From Bacillus atrophaeus (GTDB lineage: Bacteria > Bacillota > Bacilli > Bacillales > Bacillaceae): DNA of 64,000 bases. A model generated the notes under the pieces. The model made no database searches. It had not been told where the DNA came from and was given only the letters and a program-made list of their open reading frames with translations. Both the position numbers and the translations under genes were made by a program. The DNA lies in the NCBI RefSeq assembly GCF_001584335.1, contig NZ_LSBB01000002.1, positions 88,101-152,100 on the forward strand, in the 5' to 3' direction. Positions within the stretch are counted from its first letter, which is position 1. Each line of letters opens with the position of its first letter. Below are positions 1 through 8,961 of the stretch, in pieces.

Positions 1-516
1 AATATTCTTCACATAATGGGCCAGAGCCGTTTGTTCATCCGCAATGTGTTCCGGCTTGACAAGAGCCTCCGCGTGCCCGCAGTAGCGGAAATTGACTATC
101 TCCCCCGCCAAGGATACATCCGCGTACCATCCAGTCATGGGAATCGGAAGTCCGTCCGCCATCTGAATATAGGAAAATCTTACTTTTCCATCTTCTTCCT
201 CAGCTTGTTCTTGCAGCACAAATTGCGACGAAGCTCCAGGATAATGGGTTTCTGTAAAATGAAGCATTCTTTCAAACAAAAGCTCATCAGACAGCGTATC
301 CTCTTCTGGATCGGCGACATAGCGGCCAAGCGCTTCAAGCTGACCATCCATGCCAAGTTCAACGAAGACAGCTTCGTCTTCATCATCAGGATTACCCCAC
401 CAAAAATAAGCCCTTTTTTCTTCAGCGTCTTCTCCATAATCTTCAATGTTCAGCTGGAAATGTTTCGGTACATTTCCGATCTGCCGGGCTCTTTCTTTTA
501 ACTCCTCGTTCTCCAA
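1..516 (-). CDS. YcdB/YcdC-family protein, N-terminal part (cut by window edge)
   Basis: The frame runs off the left edge, leaving 172 codons. I place the start at TTG 516 because an almost perfect Shine-Dalgarno sequence (AAAGGAAGTGATC) lies just upstream; an in-frame ATG at 534 has no such site and would place the Shine-Dalgarno sequence inside the gene. The visible part is acidic, soluble and has no signal peptide. It has phrases such as FVELGMDGQLEALGRY and MTGWYADVSLAGEIVNFRY, which suggest the repeated beta-rich YcdB/YcdC domain (DUF4901 type). In strain 168 ycdB and ycdC lie next to ycdA, which supports the identification. Which of the two paralogues this is cannot be told from the fragment. 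Function is unknown. Confidence 0.6.
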   Translation of the reverse strand, partial: MENEELKERARQIGNVPKHFQLNIEDYGEDAEEKRAYFWWGNPDDEDEAVFVELGMDGQLEALGRYVADPEEDTLSDELLFERMLHFTETHYPGASSQFVLQEQAEEEDGKVRFSYIQMADGLPIPMTGWYADVSLAGEIVNFRYCGHAEALVKPEHIADEQTALAHYVKNI

Positions 517-881
517 ACGATCACTTCCTTTCATTCATCATTTGCCAAGTCATGAAATACGATCCATTTCAAAATAATCTAAAAGTTCTAGTCTAATACT
601 CACACGATTTCCAGAATTGGCAGTACATCCAGAACATTTTTCGCCAAAAATAGTAGGATGAACCTATTCAATATAAAAGCTAATAATCTTAAAATTAAAC
701 ACGTTGTAACAATTTTATAGGTAATCAATCGTGATGGAGGGCTGAATTTTCCAAAACCTGCGGACAAAACCATGAGAAAAGAACTGATTTTTTGCATAAG
801 TGCCAAAAGCCATTCAAAAAGATCCATTTCTCTAAGACAAAAGCCGCGTCCCATCCGTAAATGAATTGAGGGGGAAATCAA
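517..881. other. Intergenic region between divergent ycdB-like gene and ycdA
   Basis: About 365 bases of AT-rich DNA between two divergent starts. It must hold promoters for both genes, but I see no convincing -35/-10 pair. A hydrophobic minus-strand frame covers 600-881, but it overlaps the ycdA start and has no ribosome-binding site. Confidence 0.5.
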
Positions 882-1949
882 ATGTTCAAGAAAAAAACGT
901 ATGCTGTTTTCCTTATACTGATCCTGACGCTTTTTACAGCAGCTTGTTCAGGAAGTAAAGCGAATGGGGAAAAGAAAAACTCAGATTCTGAGAAGAAATC
1001 AGATACGGCAGAAGTAAAGATTGATAGTACCGAGTACACGCTTCCGCCGCAATATGACAACTCTGCTTCAAATGATCAGCTCGTATTAAAAGTAAACGTT
1101 TCTGTTAAAAACACAGGGAAAGACATTTTATATGTCAACAGCAATGATTTCACCTTATACCAAGGGGACACAAAGTCTTCAGAGTCTACACCCGACGATT
1201 ATAATGAACGCCTCCAAAGCAGTTCTTTGAATCCTGATAAAGCAATCAAAGGCAGCCTGTTCTATGTCGTAGACAAAGGCAAAAAATATGAGCTTGTCTA
1301 TAATCCGCCAAGCAGCGGCAGCGATAAAAAGGAAAAATCGTTAACATTTAAAATTGATGGAAGCAGCAAGAAAATCCTCGCTACCGCCGACCAGCTTCAA
1401 AACCCGGCAAAGGCGCTGTCTGCGTATGTGGATATCCTGTTATTCGGAAAGGATAACAAAGATTTCGAAAAAATTACGGGTGATAACAAAAACAAAGTGG
1501 TAAACGAATTTAACAAAGCGGCAAAGGAAAGCTATGTTTCTGCTTCCGGTCTTTCCAGCCAATACGCAGATGATAAAACACTTGATAAAATACTCGGTGC
1601 CATTACATCAACGTTAAGCGAAAAATCTGCCGTTCAAACGAAGACAAAATCCATCACAGGAGACGAAGCGATTGTGGAAGCCACGATTAAGCCGGTTGAC
1701 GCATCCTCTCTTTCCGACCGTATCAAAGACCGGGTGGAAGACTACTATAGCAAGAACTCTGGTTCAAGCTATGAAGATGCAGTCAAATACGCCCTAAACG
1801 TATATCCGGACGAATTCAAAAAGCTCGGTCCTGCGTCAACTGAAGAAACAGTAGAAGTCAAAATGAAGAAAAACGATATTGACCAATGGCAGCTTGACCA
1901 GAAGGATTACAGAGCATCGGAATTCGCATCAGCTTTCATTAAAGAATAA
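882..1949 (+). CDS. ycdA: YcdA-like lipoprotein
   Basis: This 355-residue protein starts with a short basic region, a hydrophobic stretch and a lipobox ending in TAAC, with Cys22 as the predicted lipidation site, so it should be anchored on the outer face of the membrane. A charged linker rich in Lys, Ser and Glu (residues 25-45) follows. Residues about 45-165 look like a DUF4352-type immunoglobulin fold (VNVSVKNTGKDILYV). Residues about 170-350 form a second, mostly helical domain of DUF5105 type. The start is set by GAGGGGGAAATCAA before ATG 882. Its position between yccK and a ycdB-like gene matches YcdA of strain 168. Its cellular role is unknown. Confidence 0.8.
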   Translation: MFKKKTYAVFLILILTLFTAACSGSKANGEKKNSDSEKKSDTAEVKIDSTEYTLPPQYDNSASNDQLVLKVNVSVKNTGKDILYVNSNDFTLYQGDTKSSESTPDDYNERLQSSSLNPDKAIKGSLFYVVDKGKKYELVYNPPSSGSDKKEKSLTFKIDGSSKKILATADQLQNPAKALSAYVDILLFGKDNKDFEKITGDNKNKVVNEFNKAAKESYVSASGLSSQYADDKTLDKILGAITSTLSEKSAVQTKTKSITGDEAIVEATIKPVDASSLSDRIKDRVEDYYSKNSGSSYEDAVKYALNVYPDEFKKLGPASTEETVEVKMKKNDIDQWQLDQKDYRASEFASAFIKE

Positions 1950-1955
1950 TAAGGT

Positions 1956-1993
1956 AAGAGGAAATAGCAGCCGCTATTTCCTCTTGTTATTTT
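1956..1993 (+). terminator. Terminator after ycdA, shared with yccK
   Basis: A perfect 13-bp stem (AAGAGGAAATAGC with GCTATTTCCTCTT, loop AGCC) is followed by a T-rich tail on the plus strand. It lies between the convergent ends of ycdA and yccK and could also stop yccK transcripts. Confidence 0.8.
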
Positions 1994-2924
1994 ACTTAAA
2001 TATGCCGCTGATATATTCAGCTTCATCATCCGTTAATTGAATATCGAGCGTTCTCAGGTTGTTTTTAAGCTGATCAGGACGTTTGGCGCCTGGAATGATC
2101 GCACCAATTGCAGGTCTCGTTAAAAGCCATGCAAGAGCGAGGTGAGCCGTCTCTGCCTGCTTATCTTTGGCAAGGGCTTTCAGCTTGTCCACCTTTTCCA
2201 GATTCTTAATAAATGTTTCTCCCTGAAACTGCGGATTGTCTTTTCTGATGTCGTCAAATGTCGAATCCTTTGTGAACTTTCCTGTTAACAGCCCTGATGC
2301 GAGCGGGAAATACGGGATAAATGAAATGCCCTGCTCTACACAGTAAGGGAGCAAGTCTTTCTCAGCATCGCGGTGAATTAAAGAGTATTCGGATTGAAAG
2401 ACCTCTAAATACCCGTCTGCGTTAAATTCCTGCAATTGTTTAAAATCAAGATTAGAAGCGCCGATCGCTTTAATTTTGCCTTCGTCCTTCAATTCCTTCA
2501 GCGTTCCCGCCACCTCAGCCATAGGCGTTTTGCCATCCGGGAAATGGACGTAATACAGATCAATATAATCCGTTTTCAGGCGCTTCAAGCTTTTTTCAAC
2601 TTCGCCGCGGAGAAATTCCCGGCTGTTGTCTAACTCAATGCCTCCGTTGACCTCTTTATGCGCTCCCTTCGAAGCGATAACCAGCTGGTCCCGTCCACCC
2701 CTCTCGCTTACAATCTCTCCGATTAATTCCTCAGAACGGCCCAATCCATATATAAAGGCGGTATCGATAAAATTCACACCGCCGTCTAAAGCTGTGCGAA
2801 CCAAGTCCCTGCCAGTCTCATCATTCAAATTCGGAAACAGATTATGTCCTCCGACCGCGTTAGCTCCAAAACCGATTCGTTTCACCTGTAAATCTGTTTT
2901 GCCAAGAGTACGAGTTTGATTCAT
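1992..2924 (-). CDS. yccK: Aldo/keto reductase YccK
   Basis: A 310-residue cytosolic NADPH-dependent aldo/keto reductase with a TIM-barrel fold. The catalytic tetrad is visible: Asp in FIDTAFIYG, Tyr in the same segment, Lys in VIASKGAH and His in YYVHFPDG. The C-terminal cofactor segment ([14 protein letters not shown]) is complete, and length is normal for the family. It resembles IolS and YhdN of B. subtilis. The natural substrate is not known; the family reduces small aldehydes and ketones. The start has a good ribosome-binding site (GGAAGGAGAATGAACA). The gene is monocistronic and faces ycdA. Confidence 0.85.
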   Translation of the reverse strand: MNQTRTLGKTDLQVKRIGFGANAVGGHNLFPNLNDETGRDLVRTALDGGVNFIDTAFIYGLGRSEELIGEIVSERGGRDQLVIASKGAHKEVNGGIELDNSREFLRGEVEKSLKRLKTDYIDLYYVHFPDGKTPMAEVAGTLKELKDEGKIKAIGASNLDFKQLQEFNADGYLEVFQSEYSLIHRDAEKDLLPYCVEQGISFIPYFPLASGLLTGKFTKDSTFDDIRKDNPQFQGETFIKNLEKVDKLKALAKDKQAETAHLALAWLLTRPAIGAIIPGAKRPDQLKNNLRTLDIQLTDDEAEYISGIFK

Positions 2925-3049
2925 TGTTCATTCTCCTTCCGAAACGATATGTTTTGCCATTTCCCTATTTGGATTATCATAAAAACAAACTTCGCGTCAC
3001 GTTCTACTATTAGATAAGTTAAATTTATTTTCCTGCTTTTTCAGCATAC

Positions 3050-3081
3050 AAAAAAAGGAGAAAGCGCATGTCTCCTTTTTT
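3050..3081 (-). terminator. Hairpin with T-run, second terminator downstream of yccF
   Basis: Stem AAAAAAGGAGA with TCTCCTTTTTT around a nine-base loop. It is symmetrical, so it could act on either strand. It follows the main yccF terminator by about 80 bases. Confidence 0.6.
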
Positions 3082-3161
3082 CGACTTATTTTGGCAGCAC
3101 CCATTTGTCTTTCAGAAAGGTCTTTCATTTAGAAATTAACATTCCGTTTCAAAAGAAAAAA

Positions 3162-3197
3162 CCTTGAAAAGCCGCGGCTTCTCAAGGTTTTTATCTG
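3162..3197 (-). terminator. Terminator of yccF
   Basis: On the minus strand CCTTGAGAAGCCG pairs with CGGCTTTTCAAGG and is followed by TTTTTT, immediately after the yccF stop codon. Confidence 0.8.
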
Positions 3198-3200
3198 CTG

Positions 3201-4268
3201 TTATGATGTTATTGCTGCTGCAAAGCTGTCCGCTTCGCTCTTTAACACACTTTCAATTTCTTTATAGCGGCTGGAAATGGTCGATGCGCTTACACCGTAT
3301 TTCTTCGCCAATTTGGCTTGTGAAAGGGAAGCGCCGTTTAGAGAAATGGAATTCACATAATACTCGACCGCCGCAGCAAAAGCTTCAGGTTTTCTGATAA
3401 CAGGCTCTTTTTTCTCACAGAAGGTTTTCCACAGGCCGATGACTGCCGGAATCAGCTTGTCCGGATACTCTTCTCCGCCCATTCCTTTTTCGATGGCAAG
3501 GGCTGTTTCCTTCTCCAAGTCGTTTGCCCACTCTATGCTTTCTTCTTCAGCAGCCGGCTGTTTCTCTTCTTCGCTTAACAAGGCAAAAAGAACCTGCTGG
3601 AAGTCTTCTTTCATAAAGCTTTCCGGCGTTTTGCCTTTTTGCAAAGCGGGATCTGCAATCTTCATCACTTTGCTGATCAAAGCGTCTGTTCTCTTTGCCG
3701 GGAAGATAGTAAACTGCATGAAGAATTCAGCTTTTTCCGCCTCGTGAATCGGATAGCCTAAAATCAGGCTTCCAAGCGGCGGAAGCTCTTGCTTTTTCAC
3801 GTCCATCTCAACATTAAATTGCTTTTTCGTCACCACATCTTCAAACTGAATGACTGTCTCGTCCATTTCTTTCAACAGAAGTAAAGCCGGAGTCATGCTT
3901 TTCCATGATTCAACAAGCTCACGCGTTTTAGGGCGTGTAATGGAATCGGCTTTTTTCTGAAGATAGTCTTCAAAAATCGTTTGATTGCCGGCAAGCGGGT
4001 GAAAGAATATTCCCCAGATGCCTAAGTTAAACACGCTGATGTCTTTTGTCTGCCTGTCCATAGCTGAAAGAATGTCATACTGATTGATAAATGCTGAAAT
4101 GCTTTCTCTATGTACTGTAAAGGCATACTCCATCAAGTCTTCCTGAATTTGTTTCGCTTCTTTTGCTGCCATTTCTGCCGGAAAATCGACAACCTTACTT
4201 CCGCAGCATTTTTTATATTTCTTACCGCTGCCGCATGGACAAGGGGCATTTCTTTTCACTTTTCCCAC
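3201..4268 (-). CDS. yccF: SEC-C motif protein YccF
   Basis: A 355-residue soluble protein. The N-terminus carries the zinc-binding SEC-C motif, CPCGSGKKYKKCCG (residues about 9-22), as found at the C-terminus of SecA and in many nucleic-acid-associated proteins. The long middle region has no motif I recognise. The last 40 residues contain a helix-turn-helix-like segment (KLAKKYGVSASTISSRYKEI), so DNA binding is possible. The start is GTG 4268 behind GGAGGGTTTATC. The neighbourhood estA-yccF matches strain 168, but the natKRAB genes that I recall next to it there are not present here. Function is unknown. Confidence 0.8.
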   Translation of the reverse strand: MGKVKRNAPCPCGSGKKYKKCCGSKVVDFPAEMAAKEAKQIQEDLMEYAFTVHRESISAFINQYDILSAMDRQTKDISVFNLGIWGIFFHPLAGNQTIFEDYLQKKADSITRPKTRELVESWKSMTPALLLLKEMDETVIQFEDVVTKKQFNVEMDVKKQELPPLGSLILGYPIHEAEKAEFFMQFTIFPAKRTDALISKVMKIADPALQKGKTPESFMKEDFQQVLFALLSEEEKQPAAEEESIEWANDLEKETALAIEKGMGGEEYPDKLIPAVIGLWKTFCEKKEPVIRKPEAFAAAVEYYVNSISLNGASLSQAKLAKKYGVSASTISSRYKEIESVLKSEADSFAAAITS

Positions 4269-4387
4269 GATAAACCCTCCGAATTCTATTATAACTTTAC
4301 TATTTTAACAAAAATAACTTCCGAGGGCTTGGTTTCGAGCGAAAAAAGAATTTGGAAATGAGTGACGATATATTCCCTTATATACGT

Positions 4388-4421
4388 AAAGCCTTGATGA
4401 GCAAGCACTCTTCAAGGCTTT
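4388..4421 (-). terminator. Hairpin downstream of estA
   Basis: A ten-bp stem (AAAGCCTTGA with TCAAGGCTTT) seven bases beyond the estA stop codon. No clear T-run follows on the minus strand, so termination would be weak. Confidence 0.45.
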
Positions 4422-4428
4422 ATATCTA

Positions 4429-5073
4429 TTAATTAGTATTTTCCCCGCCGCCGTTAAGGCCTTCTTTAATCAGCCCGTTTACTTTGCTGTTCATAAGCAG
4501 GCCGATGTGGCCGACACCGTGAATTTGCACGTTTTTCGCTCCGATTAATCTGGACAGCGGGTTCATGACAATCATGTCAGCTGAGCTATAAACTGATGTG
4601 TATAAAATCTTTTGGTTCGGATCGGTACCCGGCAGCGCTCTGTTTGTGACCAGTCCGTTCGCTCCGCCAAGAGTCACGACGTTAGCGATCTTGTCTCCGC
4701 CGTCCAGGTTTTTAATATAGTAAAGAGTATTAGCGCCGCCCATGCTGTGCGCGACAATATCCACTTTACTCGCTCCCGTTTCACTCAGCACTTTTTTCAC
4801 ATATGATGATAATCTTGGCGCATTGTTTCTGTTATTCCCTGTTTTATCCAAAAAATCAATTGCATACAGGTCTTTGCTCGACCATCCTTGGGACACCAAG
4901 TAAGATTTAATTCCCGCGAAGTTAAAGGACGCCCCGCCAATACCATGGACCATGACCACTGGATTGTGTTCTGAAGCAGCTTTTGAAACGTTTGGCTGGA
5001 TCGTAAACACAGACACGACACTCAGCATACAAATCATTAATACGGCTAATAGTTTAGATTTTACAGCATTCAT
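4429..5073 (-). CDS. estA: Secreted lipase/esterase EstA (LipA)
   Basis: A 214-residue secreted alpha/beta hydrolase of the small Bacillus lipase family I.4, which hydrolyses short- to medium-chain triglycerides and esters outside the cell. A Sec signal peptide covers about residues 1-32 (basic start, hydrophobic core, cleavage near SKA-ASE). The oxyanion loop is HGIGG. The nucleophile serine lies in AHSMG, the Ala-x-Ser-x-Gly variant typical of these lipases. The acid is Asp in SSADMIV and the base His in VGHIGLL. Size is that of mature LipA, with no lid. A ribosome-binding site (TAGGGGGAAAT) precedes ATG 5073. It lies upstream of yccF, as in strain 168. Confidence 0.92.
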   Translation of the reverse strand: MNAVKSKLLAVLMICMLSVVSVFTIQPNVSKAASEHNPVVMVHGIGGASFNFAGIKSYLVSQGWSSKDLYAIDFLDKTGNNRNNAPRLSSYVKKVLSETGASKVDIVAHSMGGANTLYYIKNLDGGDKIANVVTLGGANGLVTNRALPGTDPNQKILYTSVYSSADMIVMNPLSRLIGAKNVQIHGVGHIGLLMNSKVNGLIKEGLNGGGENTN

Positions 5074-5239
5074 GATATTTCCCCCTAATATGTAATGATT
5101 TAACAGACTTTATTCTATTAAAGAAACAGAGGGAAATATAGGGTATTTTTTCCTCTTTTCGACGAAAAAAATAACCCTTAAAAAATGAGTACAATTGACC
5201 TTTCGCGATAACGTATTTGTGCTTTTATGCGTTGATTGG

Positions 5240-5276
5240 AAAAAGCTGAGGGCGGGAGGCCCCTCAGCTTTTCTTT
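5240..5276. terminator. Orphan bidirectional terminator between estA and lmrA
   Basis: AAAAGCTGAGGG pairs with CCCTCAGCTTTT and pyrimidine-rich tails lie on both sides. No gene ends here: it is in the 450-base gap between the divergent starts of estA and lmrA. The rest of that gap holds the lmrA promoter and an otherwise unassigned AT-rich stretch. Confidence 0.7.
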
Positions 5277-5445
5277 CAGATTTTTTCCTCTTACAAAATG
5301 GACTCCGCACAATATTCGGAAAGATAGGGATGCTTACTTTGCTCAACTTTTAATATTCACACACATTAAGGTATGTCCCGGTTTTAAGGAGGTTATCCTG
5401 CAAAATACAAGAGATGACTTTCCGGATTTTTTTATTAAGTCTTTC

Positions 5446-5491
5446 TTGACATTCATTCACCTGACAAAGATAATAGACCAGTCACTATATT
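5446..5491 (+). promoter_or_regulatory. lmrA promoter and first LmrA/QdoR operator
   Basis: TTGACA (5446-5451) and GATAAT (5469-5474) are separated by 17 bases. The sequence ATAGACCAGTCACTATAT, running from the -10 box into the transcribed region, matches the kind of operator described for LmrA and its paralogue QdoR. Repressor bound here would block initiation, giving autoregulation. Confidence 0.8.
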
Positions 5492-5522
5492 TTAGCTATT
5501 GCATTTTTAAGGTGGGAATTAT

Positions 5523-6089
5523 ATGAGTCATGGAGATTCTCGTGAAAAAATACTTTCAGCTGCAACTCGTCTTTTTCAGCTGCAGGGATATTACGGAACG
5601 GGACTAAATCAAATAATTAAAGAAAGCGGCGCGCCTAAAGGTTCTCTTTATTATCACTTTCCCGAGGGTAAAGAACAACTGGCGATTGAAGCTGTGAATC
5701 AAATGAATGAATATGTCCGTTTAAAAATAACCGAAAGCCTTGAAAAATGTTCAGATCCTGCGGAAGGCATTCAATCATTTCTAAAGGAACTGTCCTGTCA
5801 GTTCACATGTCCGGAAAATATTGAAGGATTGCCCGTTGGTTTACTTGCGGCGGAAACTTCATTGAAAAGTGAATTTTTACGTCATGCGTGTGATCAAGCC
5901 TATGAAACATGGGAAAACGCATTTGCGGAGAAATTACAGCAATCAGGTTTCTGCGAGAATAAAGCGAAGGAAATAAGCACCGTCATTAATTCAATGATTG
6001 AAGGCGGCATTATTCTTTCTATAACGAGGAAAGACAGCAAACCGCTTCTGCATATCGCCAACCTTATTCCAAAGCTGCTGAAAACTTAA
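5523..6089 (+). CDS. lmrA: TetR-family repressor LmrA
   Basis: A 188-residue transcriptional repressor. The N-terminal TetR DNA-binding domain (residues about 8-55) has the usual signature in TGLNQIIKESGAPKGSLYYHFPEGKEQLA. The C-terminal part (from about 75) is the ligand-binding helical domain of the LmrA/YxaF group, which in B. subtilis senses flavonoids such as quercetin and fisetin. ATG 5523 follows AAGGTGGGAATTAT. It is co-directional with lmrB, and both the promoter and the lmrA-lmrB gap carry matching operator half-sequences, consistent with autoregulation and control of the pump. Confidence 0.9.
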   Translation: MSHGDSREKILSAATRLFQLQGYYGTGLNQIIKESGAPKGSLYYHFPEGKEQLAIEAVNQMNEYVRLKITESLEKCSDPAEGIQSFLKELSCQFTCPENIEGLPVGLLAAETSLKSEFLRHACDQAYETWENAFAEKLQQSGFCENKAKEISTVINSMIEGGIILSITRKDSKPLLHIANLIPKLLKT

Positions 6090-6111
6090 AATAGAGACAT
6101 CTTAACTACAT

Positions 6112-6134
6112 TTCATACAGACTGGTCTATTGCC
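6112..6134 (+). promoter_or_regulatory. Second LmrA/QdoR operator, before lmrB
   Basis: AGACTGGTCTAT at 6119-6130 is the inverse of the ATAGACCAGTC sequence in the lmrA promoter. It lies in the 67-base gap between lmrA and lmrB. Confidence 0.7.
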
Positions 6135-6156
6135 GGTTATAGAGAGGAGAATCGTT

Positions 6157-7587
6157 TTGGAAACAGCTGCACCTTCTAAACAATATAAAGTAATGCCTAT
6201 TATGATTTCATTGCTGCTCGCCGGTTTTATCGGCATGTTCAGTGAAACAGCATTAAATATCGCCTTGACCGATCTCATGAAGGAGCTGAACATTACGGCG
6301 TCAACCGTACAATGGTTAACGACCGGATATTTGCTTGTTCTTGGAATTCTTGTTCCGGTATCAGGACTTCTCCTTCAATGGTTTACAACCAGACAGCTTT
6401 TTATCGTATCGCTCGCCTTTTCAATTTTGGGGACACTGATCGCTGCGATATCACCAAGCTTTTCATTTTTATTAATTGCAAGAATTGTGCAGGCCCTCGG
6501 AACAGGATTGCTGTTACCGTTGATGTTTAATACCATTTTGGTCATATTCCCGCCGCATAAACGCGGAGCTGCCATGGGAACGATCGGGCTTGTCATTATG
6601 TTTGCGCCGGCCATAGGACCGACGTTTTCCGGTTTGGTTTTAGAGCACCTTAACTGGCATTGGATCTTTTGGATTTCTCTTCCTTTTCTTGTGTTGGCTC
6701 TTATTTTCGGAATTGCTTACATGCAAAATGTGTCCGAAATTACAAAACCAAAAATTGATGTCCTTTCTATTATTCTGTCGACGATTGGGTTCGGAGGCGT
6801 TGTGTTTGGCTTTAGTAATGCGGGTGAAGGGTCTGGCGGATGGTCAAGTCCTATTGTTATCAGCTCACTCGCTGTCGGCGTAATCGCTCTTATTTTGTTT
6901 TCAACCCGCCAGCTTACAATGAAACAGCCAATGATGAATCTTCGTGCTTTCCGCTATCCGATGTTTGTCCTTGGCGTGCTTATGGTTTTCATCTGTATGA
7001 TGGTTATTCTATCTTCCATGCTTCTGCTGCCGATGTTCTTACAAGGCGGCATGGCCTTAACGGCATTTACAGCAGGACTTGTGATGCTTCCCGGCGGAAT
7101 TCTAAACGGTTTTATGTCGCCAGTTACAGGGCGCTTGTTTGATAAATACGGACCAAAATGGCTTGTCATTCCCGGTTTTGTCATTGTTACAGCGGTTCTC
7201 TGGTTTTTCTCAAATGTCACCACAGCGTCAACGGCGGCAGTTATTATCGTGCTTCATACATGTTTGATGATCGGTATCTCTATGATCATGATGCCGGCGC
7301 AAACAAATGGATTAAACCAGCTTCCGCCGAAGTTTTATCCAGACGGCACAGCCATTATGAATACCCTTCAGCAAATGGCAGGCGCGATCGGTACTGCGGT
7401 GGCGGTCAGCATTATGGCCGCAGGACAGCAAGATTATATGAGCGGCGTGAAGAATCCGGCTGATCCGTCCCTCATTCCAAAAGCACTGACCGCAGGTGTG
7501 CAGCATGCATTTATCTTTGCCATGATTGTGGCCATCCTCGGTCTGGTCTGTGCTTTCTTCATTAAACGTGTGAAAGTAGACCAATAA
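6157..7587 (+). CDS. lmrB: Multidrug efflux permease LmrB (MFS, 14 TM)
   Basis: A 476-residue major-facilitator drug:proton antiporter of the DHA2 (14-helix) family. In B. subtilis LmrB gives resistance to lincomycin and puromycin when derepressed. Strongly hydrophobic segments run through the whole protein. Typical family motifs are ALTDLMKELNITASTVQWLTTGYLL at the first helix pair (given here as ALTDLMKELN), the drug-antiporter motif region around RIVQALGTG, and motif C-like GLVIMFAPAIGPTFSG. The start is TTG 6157 behind AGAGAGGAGAATCG; an in-frame GTG-type extension upstream overlaps the operator and lacks a ribosome-binding site. Expression should be repressed by LmrA and relieved by flavonoids. 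Confidence 0.9.
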   Translation: METAAPSKQYKVMPIMISLLLAGFIGMFSETALNIALTDLMKELNITASTVQWLTTGYLLVLGILVPVSGLLLQWFTTRQLFIVSLAFSILGTLIAAISPSFSFLLIARIVQALGTGLLLPLMFNTILVIFPPHKRGAAMGTIGLVIMFAPAIGPTFSGLVLEHLNWHWIFWISLPFLVLALIFGIAYMQNVSEITKPKIDVLSIILSTIGFGGVVFGFSNAGEGSGGWSSPIVISSLAVGVIALILFSTRQLTMKQPMMNLRAFRYPMFVLGVLMVFICMMVILSSMLLLPMFLQGGMALTAFTAGLVMLPGGILNGFMSPVTGRLFDKYGPKWLVIPGFVIVTAVLWFFSNVTTASTAAVIIVLHTCLMIGISMIMMPAQTNGLNQLPPKFYPDGTAIMNTLQQMAGAIGTAVAVSIMAAGQQDYMSGVKNPADPSLIPKALTAGVQHAFIFAMIVAILGLVCAFFIKRVKVDQ

Positions 7588-7590
7588 TAA

Positions 7591-7623
7591 GAAGGCAGAC
7601 CCTTTTAGGGTCTGCTTTTTTTA
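7591..7623 (+). terminator. Terminator of lmrB, shared with ycbU
   Basis: GCAGACCC pairs with GGGTCTGC around TTTTA and is followed by seven T residues. It separates the convergent genes lmrB and ycbU. Confidence 0.9.
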
Positions 7624-7635
7624 TTGATATGTGCA

Positions 7636-8769
7636 TCATTGACGGCAGGCAAATATATTTACCAGTTCATCAATCACATACGTCAGTTCATCCTTTGTAT
7701 TATAAAAATGAGGAGCCAGCCGGATGACATTATTCCACGGTGCACAAACAATCTTTTGTTTTTTCAATCGTTCCGCTGTCTCCGATGCCCGCTCATCATA
7801 AATGGAGATCATCCCAGGCCGCTGGTCGCTGGATGTCGGCCCCATCACCCGCAGCCCTCTTTCACTTGCGTATTGAAAAGCATATGCACTCAGCTCTTTT
7901 ATATAAACATGTATACGCGAAACTCCTATCTCATTAAGCAACGACAAGCCTTCATGTGCGGCATACAAACTGATAAAGGACGGCGTTCCTGTTTCAAAAC
8001 GTTTAGCTCCGCTTGCATATGAAAAACGGTTTAAGTCAAAAGCCGCCGCGCTTTGCTGGCCAAACCAGCCTGAAGCTTTCGGCCGAAGCTGTTCCGCCAG
8101 CTCTTTTCTCACATAAAGAAAAGCGGTTCCCGGAATGCCGAGCATATATTTTCGTGAACCTGCAGCCAGCATATCAATCCCGCTTTCCTTTACATCTATC
8201 GGGACGTGTCCGGCGGATTGATAGGCGTCTACAAATAACAACGAGCCTTTTTCCCGCGCAATGGCTGCGATTTGTTTGATATCTTGACGAAAGCCATTAT
8301 AGTAGTTGACGTGAGGCACACAGGTCAGCAGGGTCTCTTCACTGATACATGCTTCATAATTCTCAAGCGGCACCATCCCATCTGAAGAAGGAATAACTGA
8401 TAAATCATAGTCTCTTTGCGCCTTCCAAATGTGAGCTGCTGCGGGGAAATCTATTTCTGTATAAACCACTTTCTTTTTTTTGCCATCTTGCAAAGCAGAT
8501 GCGATCGAAACAATTGCATCGGAAACTGAAGGCAAAACCGCAATCTCCTCAGGCTCCGCGCCAATCAGAACAGCAAATTCATTTCTGGCGCTTTCTGTTT
8601 TTTTAATCGCTTCATTCCAGTTGGCTCCTGTTTGCAGTAAGCTGTCATGGTACTCTTTTATAGCTCTTGAAACCGGCAGTGCCAATGCGCTTTGAGAGCA
8701 GCTCGCAAGCATAGTATGCGTATGCAGCACCGGAAACAGTGACCGATATTGCTGAGAAAGACCCTCCAA
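7636..8769 (-). CDS. ycbU: Class V aminotransferase-like PLP enzyme YcbU
   Basis: A 377-residue cytosolic PLP enzyme of the class V aminotransferase/cysteine desulfurase-like fold. The PLP-binding lysine is in AGSRKYMLGIPG. The preceding strand VDAYQSAGHVPIDV supplies the Asp and Gln that contact the cofactor, and FETGTPSFISLYA is a conserved substrate-side segment. It lacks the mobile catalytic cysteine loop of IscS-type desulfurases, so a desulfurase role is unlikely. The start is TTG 8769, nine bases after AAAAGGAG. The reaction is unknown. It faces lmrB and is divergent from pcp, as in strain 168. Confidence 0.8.
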   Translation of the reverse strand: MEGLSQQYRSLFPVLHTHTMLASCSQSALALPVSRAIKEYHDSLLQTGANWNEAIKKTESARNEFAVLIGAEPEEIAVLPSVSDAIVSIASALQDGKKKKVVYTEIDFPAAAHIWKAQRDYDLSVIPSSDGMVPLENYEACISEETLLTCVPHVNYYNGFRQDIKQIAAIAREKGSLLFVDAYQSAGHVPIDVKESGIDMLAAGSRKYMLGIPGTAFLYVRKELAEQLRPKASGWFGQQSAAAFDLNRFSYASGAKRFETGTPSFISLYAAHEGLSLLNEIGVSRIHVYIKELSAYAFQYASERGLRVMGPTSSDQRPGMISIYDERASETAERLKKQKIVCAPWNNVIRLAPHFYNTKDELTYVIDELVNIFACRQ

Positions 8770-8961
8770 TATGATCCACTCCTTTTACCCATTGTCCGCT
8801 ACATTTCAAAAATTTTCAAACGATAAAAAAAGAAAAGTTAACGCTTGATTCTGTTGAACATTGATAAATGACCCACCGGTTTCTGTATTTTCAAATTGAT
8901 TCAGAGATGATTTCTAAAAAGCAGAGATTTACAATAAAATAGATGAAAAGGGGGAATTAGT

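Noticed and set aside
600..881. 93-codon hydrophobic minus-strand frame upstream of ycdA
   Set aside because: It overlaps the ycdA start, has no ribosome-binding site and its sequence looks like random translation of AT-rich DNA.
3083..3161. Possible short gene between the two terminators after yccF
   Set aside because: No start, ribosome-binding site or coding pattern is visible.
5236..5526. 96-codon plus-strand frame upstream of lmrA with a stretch vaguely like antibiotic-biosynthesis monooxygenases
   Set aside because: It runs through a terminator and the lmrA promoter, has no ribosome-binding site, and the similarity rests on about ten residues.
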